From NCBI GenBank assembly GCA_934432725.1, contig CAKRZE010000005.1:69390-133389 (forward strand): a stretch of DNA of 64,000 bases, read 5' to 3'. A model generated the notes under the pieces. That model did no database searches. It had not been told where the DNA came from and saw nothing but the letters and a program-made list of their open reading frames with translations. Below, in pieces: positions 60,192 through 64,000 of the stretch. Origin of the DNA: an uncultured Eubacteriales bacterium. Lineage in GTDB: Bacteria; Bacillota; Clostridia; Oscillospirales; CAG-272. Numbering within the stretch: the stretch's first letter is position 1; every line of letters begins with the position of its first letter. A program made the translations under genes and the position numbers.

Positions 60192-61502
60192 ATGAAGTCA
60201 AGAGAATCCTTTGATACGGCGAAAAAGCCGATCCGTCCCCGGCCGTATCTGATGCCGGTGGAATGGGTGGGAAGTGCGGGCTTTCTGCTTGCGAAAAAAG
60301 GAAAGATTACAAAGCACCGCTGCGAAGATCTGAAGCCTCCGTATCTGCTTTTGTCCAATCATGCATCGTTTGTCGATTTTCCCATGACGGTGAAGGCGAT
60401 TTTTCCGCATCGCTGCGCATGGGTGATCTCCATTGAGGAATTTGTGGGAAGAGAGTGGCTGTTCCGCAACATCGGCGGAATTTACAAACGGAAATTTACA
60501 AGCGATCTTTCGGTTGTGCGCCATATTCTGCATGTGCTGAAAACACAGAAACAGATCTGCACCATGTATCCGGAGGCAAGATATTCCCTTGCCGGCATCA
60601 ATGAGCAGCTGGATGTTTCGCTCGGAAAGCTGATCAAGATTGCAAAGTGCCCGGTTGTTGTGATGATTGAGCACGGAAACTATCTTTGCTCGCCGCAGTG
60701 GTGCAAAAAGCCGGAGCGGAAGGTCCCTGTCTGCGCGGATTTCACGCAGATCGTCACGCGCGAGGAGGCGGAAAGCCTGCCGGCTGACGAAATCCAGAGG
60801 CGGATCGAGGAAGCCTTTGTTTACGATGAATACCGCTGGCAGCTGGAGAACCGGATCGAAATCTCTGCACCGAACCGGGCGGATAAAATTCACCGGATCC
60901 TGTATCAGTGCCCGCATTGCGGCAGGGAGTTTTCAATGAACAGCAGCGGTGCGGATCTTTGGTGTGAAGCGTGCGGCAGGCGCTGGGAAATGGATGTGTA
61001 CGGGCAGCTCCACTGCAAGAACGGCGAGGACATCTTCCCGTTTGTGTCCGATTGGTACAGGTGGGAGCGTGAGCAGGTGAGACAGCAGGTGGAAAACGGC
61101 ACCTATCATTTTGAAGATGATGTGCGGCTGGAGCATCTGGTCAATGCGGGTGTCGGCTTTGAGCCGGTCGGGACCGTACATATGACGCACGATGCGAACG
61201 GATTTGTGCTGCGCGGAAATCTGAACAACGGGGAGCCGTTTGAGCTGCACAGAACCGTGATTTCCATGTATTCCTGCCACATTGAGTACGATTTCAAGCA
61301 CCGCGGAGACGCGATTGACATCTGCAATCTGACTGACACATGGTTCGTATTCCCGCTGACGGCACGCAATTGCCTGACAAAGATTCATTTTGCGACAGAG
61401 GAGCTTTATAAGAAGCAAAAGCGCGAGATGAAGGAGCAGGAGGCTTTGGCAAAGGCTGCGGCTGCGGAGCGGAAACGGGAAGAGGCTGTACAGCCGGTAT
61501 AA
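60192..61502 (+). CDS. PlsC-like acyltransferase fused to a zinc ribbon
   Basis: A 436-residue protein. Residues 35-215 resemble lysophospholipid/glycerol-phosphate acyltransferases: the catalytic NHASFVDF (NHx4D, about residue 56), the GGIYKRKF block and CTMYPEARYS. About residue 239 starts a four-Cys zinc ribbon (CPHCGREF, then CEACGRRW), followed by a domain of about 130 residues of beta type and a charged coiled tail. PlsC enzymes acylate lysophosphatidate in the membrane; the extra modules are not usual, so the acceptor may differ. AAGGAAAAG lies about 18 nt before the ATG. Confidence 0.75.
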   Translation: MKSRESFDTAKKPIRPRPYLMPVEWVGSAGFLLAKKGKITKHRCEDLKPPYLLLSNHASFVDFPMTVKAIFPHRCAWVISIEEFVGREWLFRNIGGIYKRKFTSDLSVVRHILHVLKTQKQICTMYPEARYSLAGINEQLDVSLGKLIKIAKCPVVVMIEHGNYLCSPQWCKKPERKVPVCADFTQIVTREEAESLPADEIQRRIEEAFVYDEYRWQLENRIEISAPNRADKIHRILYQCPHCGREFSMNSSGADLWCEACGRRWEMDVYGQLHCKNGEDIFPFVSDWYRWEREQVRQQVENGTYHFEDDVRLEHLVNAGVGFEPVGTVHMTHDANGFVLRGNLNNGEPFELHRTVISMYSCHIEYDFKHRGDAIDICNLTDTWFVFPLTARNCLTKIHFATEELYKKQKREMKEQEALAKAAAAERKREEAVQPV

Positions 61503-61747
61503 AACCATCCCGCAGAGCGAACGCCGGAGCCGACAGGGGACCTCCTGCGGAGAAAGCCGGTTTCCTTCTGCATCGATCCCGGTCATGGAACCGGCGCGGA
61601 GGCTTACGGTTATCCGGCAGAGCGCTGTGTGCGTGCGAAACCCGGCAGGCGGATTGAACGCGGGAACGCTTCCCCGGATTGTTCTGCACAGCGAGCAGAC
61701 ACAGAGCGGAGGAACCGGAAACGAGGCTGACCGGAAGCATATAAAAT
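61503..61747. other. Intergenic, no gene seen
   Basis: GC-rich 3' flank of the acyltransferase gene with no feature until the bidirectional terminator. Confidence 0.35.
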
Positions 61748-61779
61748 AAAAGCTGCCGTTTTGAAACGGCAGCTTTTTT
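61748..61779. terminator. Bidirectional intrinsic terminator
   Basis: AAAAGCTGCCGTTT (61748-61761) pairs with AAACGGCAGCTTTT (61764-61777); A-run on one side and T-run on the other, so it serves both the acyltransferase gene and the minus-strand operon. Confidence 0.88.
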
Positions 61780-61824
61780 GATGGCGCGGAATAGAATTTC
61801 GATTACAAAGGCAGACAGCAGAGC

Positions 61825-62247
61825 TCAGAACATACCGCTGTTTGCAAGCTGTGCGAGAATGGCGGCAATTGCGGAGCCGAACAGAGCGAAGAGGAGCAGC
61901 TCCAAAACGATCACGACAGCCATCATGATCAGCTGTGCCTTGCAGTAATTTGCACGGCTCTTTCTCTGCGGATCGCCGCCGAAGCCCCATACAAACAGCA
62001 TGATCAGGTTGACGCAGGGGATCATCAGGACGAGCAGCGTCAGAATCCACTGACCGATGGACATCGGAGGCTCCGTTTCCTGCGCGGGGTACGGCGGATA
62101 GGGCTGCGTATACTGCGGGGGAGTCTGGTACTGCGGCTGCTGCCAGTTCTGATTGGGGTCGGTATAGCCGCCGTTTGTATTGCCGAAGCCGGTATTCTGA
62201 TTGGGGTCCTGGTTGCCGTTGAAATTATTGTTCTGATTGTTGTCCAT
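61825..62247 (-). CDS. Asn/Pro-rich two-helix membrane protein
   Basis: A 140-residue protein: residues 1-60 are rich in Asn, Gln, Gly, Pro and Tyr (QNQNTGFGNTNGGYTDPNQN-like), followed by two membrane helices (about 66-88, WILTLLVLMIPCVNLIMLFV; 105-130, LIMMAVVIVLELLLFALF) around a short basic loop GGDPQRKSRANYCKA. This layout is common in small CD225-like or DUF proteins of Clostridia. Function unknown. AAGGAGAT precedes the ATG. It is the last gene of the ychF operon. Confidence 0.75.
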   Translation of the reverse strand: MDNNQNNNFNGNQDPNQNTGFGNTNGGYTDPNQNWQQPQYQTPPQYTQPYPPYPAQETEPPMSIGQWILTLLVLMIPCVNLIMLFVWGFGGDPQRKSRANYCKAQLIMMAVVIVLELLLFALFGSAIAAILAQLANSGMF

Positions 62248-62276
62248 ACGATATCTCCTTAAAATGAATTTCTGTT

Positions 62277-62753
62277 TCATTGCTGTCTCAGACGCCGCAG
62301 CGCGGACAGCAGACGGAGGAAAAGCAAGTCGTCCTTGTGATAAAGCATCGGCTCTGTCTTCGGAAAGAGCGTGACCATCCGGTACAGATACAGAAGGAGC
62401 ATTGCCGTCAGCACAATTGCCGCATAGATGCGGAACAGTCGAAAATACTCCGGCTTTGCGTATCTCAGAACCGCAAACAGAGGAATGCCGATCAGGATAA
62501 AGACGAACATCGGATGATATTCCCATGCTCTTGCGGGATTTCCGCTGAAAAACGCCAGAAATGCACGCGTCAGACCGCATCCGGGGCACGGAAGTCCGGT
62601 CAGCAGCCGCATCGGACAGACCGTATGAAATGCAAGCTGCAATATCAGGCAGACGACTCCGGCAATAACAATGCCTTTCCAATAGTGTGCGGCATCCGCA
62701 AGCAGACGAGCCAGCCAAACGGGACGGCAGGAACGCTTTTCAGAGGGAATCAC
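62277..62753 (-). CDS. DUF2752 membrane protein
   Basis: A 158-residue membrane protein with four hydrophobic segments and the hallmark CPGCGLTRAFLAFF motif of DUF2752, next to an FHTVCPMRLLTGLP segment. Function unknown. The GTG start overlaps the ychF stop by 4 bp (GTGA), so it is coupled to ychF; no strong ribosome site is visible, which fits coupling. Confidence 0.82.
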   Translation of the reverse strand: MIPSEKRSCRPVWLARLLADAAHYWKGIVIAGVVCLILQLAFHTVCPMRLLTGLPCPGCGLTRAFLAFFSGNPARAWEYHPMFVFILIGIPLFAVLRYAKPEYFRLFRIYAAIVLTAMLLLYLYRMVTLFPKTEPMLYHKDDLLFLRLLSALRRLRQQ

Positions 62754-63847
62754 ACGTTGAACCGGAAAACCACCACGTCTCCGTCCTTCATGACATAGTC
62801 CTTGCCCTCCGAGCGAATCAAGCCCTTTTCCTTAGCGGCTGCCATGCTGCCGCCGCAGGCAATCAGGTCGGGATAGGCAATGACCTCTGCCCGGATAAAG
62901 CCGCGCTCAAAATCGGAGTGGATTTTTCCGGCTGCCTGCGGAGCCTTTGTTCCGCGGGTGATGGTCCATGCCCGAACCTCCTTGGGACCGGCGGTGAGAA
63001 AGCTGATGTATCCGAGCAGATGATAGCTTGCGCGCACCAGACGGTCCAGCCCGCTTTCCTTCAAGCCCATTTCTTCCAGAAATACCTGACGCTCGTCTTT
63101 GTCAAGCTGCGCGATCTCCGCTTCAATCGAGGCGCAGATCGGGAGGAGCTCGGCTCCCTCTGCCTCTGCACGCGCCTTCAGCTTCTGATAGAATTCGTTG
63201 CCGGAAAGATCTGTGCCGATTTCATCCTCTCCGACATTTGCGGCATAAATCACCGGCTTTTTGGACAAAAGCGGCATATCCGCGATCAGCTCCTCCTCAT
63301 CGGGCGTCAGCTCAATGGCACGGGCGCTTGTTCCCGCGTTCATTGCGTCAAGCATGCGCTGCAGCAGAGCCACCTCCGCCGCCATGCCCTTATCGCCCTT
63401 TGCCAGCTTGGAGGCGCGGTCGAGACGGCGTTCGACCAGCTCTATGTCGGAGAGCAAAAGCTCGGTGTTGATAACCTCCAGATCGCGGATCGGATCGACC
63501 GTTCCGTCCACGTGAACGATTTTTCCGTCCCGGAAGCAGCGGACGACATGAATGATCGCGTCAACCTCCCGGATGTGCGACAGAAACTTGTTTCCGAGTC
63601 CTTCCCCGTGCGATGCGCCCTTGACCAGACCGGCGATGTCAACAAATTCGATGATGGCAGGCGTATATTTTTCCGGGTGGTAGATTTCAGCCAGCTTATC
63701 CAGTCTTGCGTCCGGCACGGAAACAACACCGACATTCGGTTCAATCGTGCAGAACGGATAGTTGGCGATCTCTGCGCCCGCGTTTGTGATTGCATTGAAC
63801 AATGTGCTTTTGCCGACGTTCGGCAAGCCCACGATACCTAATTTCAT
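62750..63847 (-). CDS. ychF: Redox/ribosome-associated ATPase YchF (OLA1)
   Basis: A 365-residue P-loop protein. The P-loop GLPNVGKSTLFNAIT and the switch EFVDIAGLVKGASHGEGLGN are unmodified; the coiled-coil insertion (about residues 125-200) and C-terminal TGS domain (TRGTKAPQAAGKIHSDFERG, ending KDYVMKDGDVVVFRFNV) are complete. YchF prefers ATP over GTP and binds ribosomes. AAGGAGAAC precedes the ATG. First gene of a three-gene minus-strand operon. Confidence 0.96.
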   Translation of the reverse strand: MKLGIVGLPNVGKSTLFNAITNAGAEIANYPFCTIEPNVGVVSVPDARLDKLAEIYHPEKYTPAIIEFVDIAGLVKGASHGEGLGNKFLSHIREVDAIIHVVRCFRDGKIVHVDGTVDPIRDLEVINTELLLSDIELVERRLDRASKLAKGDKGMAAEVALLQRMLDAMNAGTSARAIELTPDEEELIADMPLLSKKPVIYAANVGEDEIGTDLSGNEFYQKLKARAEAEGAELLPICASIEAEIAQLDKDERQVFLEEMGLKESGLDRLVRASYHLLGYISFLTAGPKEVRAWTITRGTKAPQAAGKIHSDFERGFIRAEVIAYPDLIACGGSMAAAKEKGLIRSEGKDYVMKDGDVVVFRFNV

Positions 63848-64000
63848 ATATACTCGTTCTCCTTCGATTTTCCTTGATTTTCAAGGGGTTTCAGCGTTCG
63901 GCGTCTCGGCTGTTACACCATTGTTACACCATTTCCGCATTTGGATTTATTGGATTTCATCAGACTACACCATTTTGCTGAAATTGCTTGATGGCATAAT
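63848..64000 (-). other. Upstream flank of ychF, possible 3' end of another gene
   Basis: ATGGTGTA occurs three times on the minus strand within about 60 bp. Two minus-strand frames entering from the window edge stop here: NYAIKQFQQNGVV and a longer one ending KSNKSKCGNGVTMV. One may be the C-terminus of a gene lying to the right, for instance a tyrosine recombinase, but 13-28 residues are too few to decide. Confidence 0.25.

Noticed and set aside
1..64000. tRNA or rRNA genes
   Set aside because: I looked for TTC-loop and acceptor patterns and rRNA-like blocks and saw none that hold up; a computational scan would be decisive.

Overview
The window looks like a chromosomal segment of a low-to-moderate-GC-phylum anaerobe with a fairly high GC content, most likely a gut Clostridia bacterium (Oscillospiraceae/Ruminococcaceae-like; this assignment is inference). 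Evidence: a pyruvate formate-lyase C-terminus with its glycyl-radical loop, a glmS ribozyme in front of glmS, NAD-dependent ligase, type II pantothenate kinase, long-form HPF, RqcH, signal peptides and lipoboxes of Gram-positive type, and many TTGACA/17 bp/TATAAT promoters with AAAGGAGG-type ribosome sites. I saw no rRNA, tRNA, CRISPR array or intact insertion sequence.

Layout. 1-8 kb: pflB end, a small two-gene membrane operon with a decayed partial copy behind it, a secreted metallophosphoesterase, then a minus-strand block (ROK glucokinase, mscL, amidohydrolase/FkbM methyltransferase pair). 8-25 kb: ribozyme-controlled glmS, then mostly minus-strand housekeeping genes (coaW, obgE, ligA, murI, yfbR, a GNAT, a large membrane protein) and a plus-strand DUF3006/SorE-like pair. 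Intergenic regions here are long and GC-rich, and one (16.0-16.6 kb) holds 106-bp tandem repeats carrying a perfect palindrome. 25.4-38.45 kb: one 13-kb plus-strand operon with a single promoter, a leader terminator and an end terminator. It encodes a giant solute-binding protein fused to two carbohydrate-binding-like domains, two separate pairs of sugar ABC permeases, an NHL/TPR/YIP1 membrane protein and a DUF5696 secreted protein, but no ATPase. 38.5-51 kb: translation and tRNA maintenance genes (EF-G-like protein, RqcH, TcdA, TtcA), an ABC exporter, a radical SAM protein and DUF1015. 51.8-64 kb: MFS carrier, deoxyinosine glycosylase, a surface pair (cell-wall-binding repeats plus an RCC1/TPR protein), asd, hpf, a PlsC-like acyltransferase fused to a zinc ribbon, and a ychF operon.

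The most unusual features are (i) the 13-kb transporter operon, whose two permease pairs share one encoded binding protein and must borrow an ATPase from elsewhere, and (ii) six unrelated genes (coaW, ligA, DUF6056, GNAT, DUF1015, asd) that share a leader in which AAAGGA(A/T) is followed by a compact hairpin and then, 12-16 nt later, the start codon. The stem sequences differ but pairing is kept, which suggests a recurrent translation-control RNA element. Several promoters are also followed closely by intrinsic-terminator hairpins, pointing to frequent leader attenuation.
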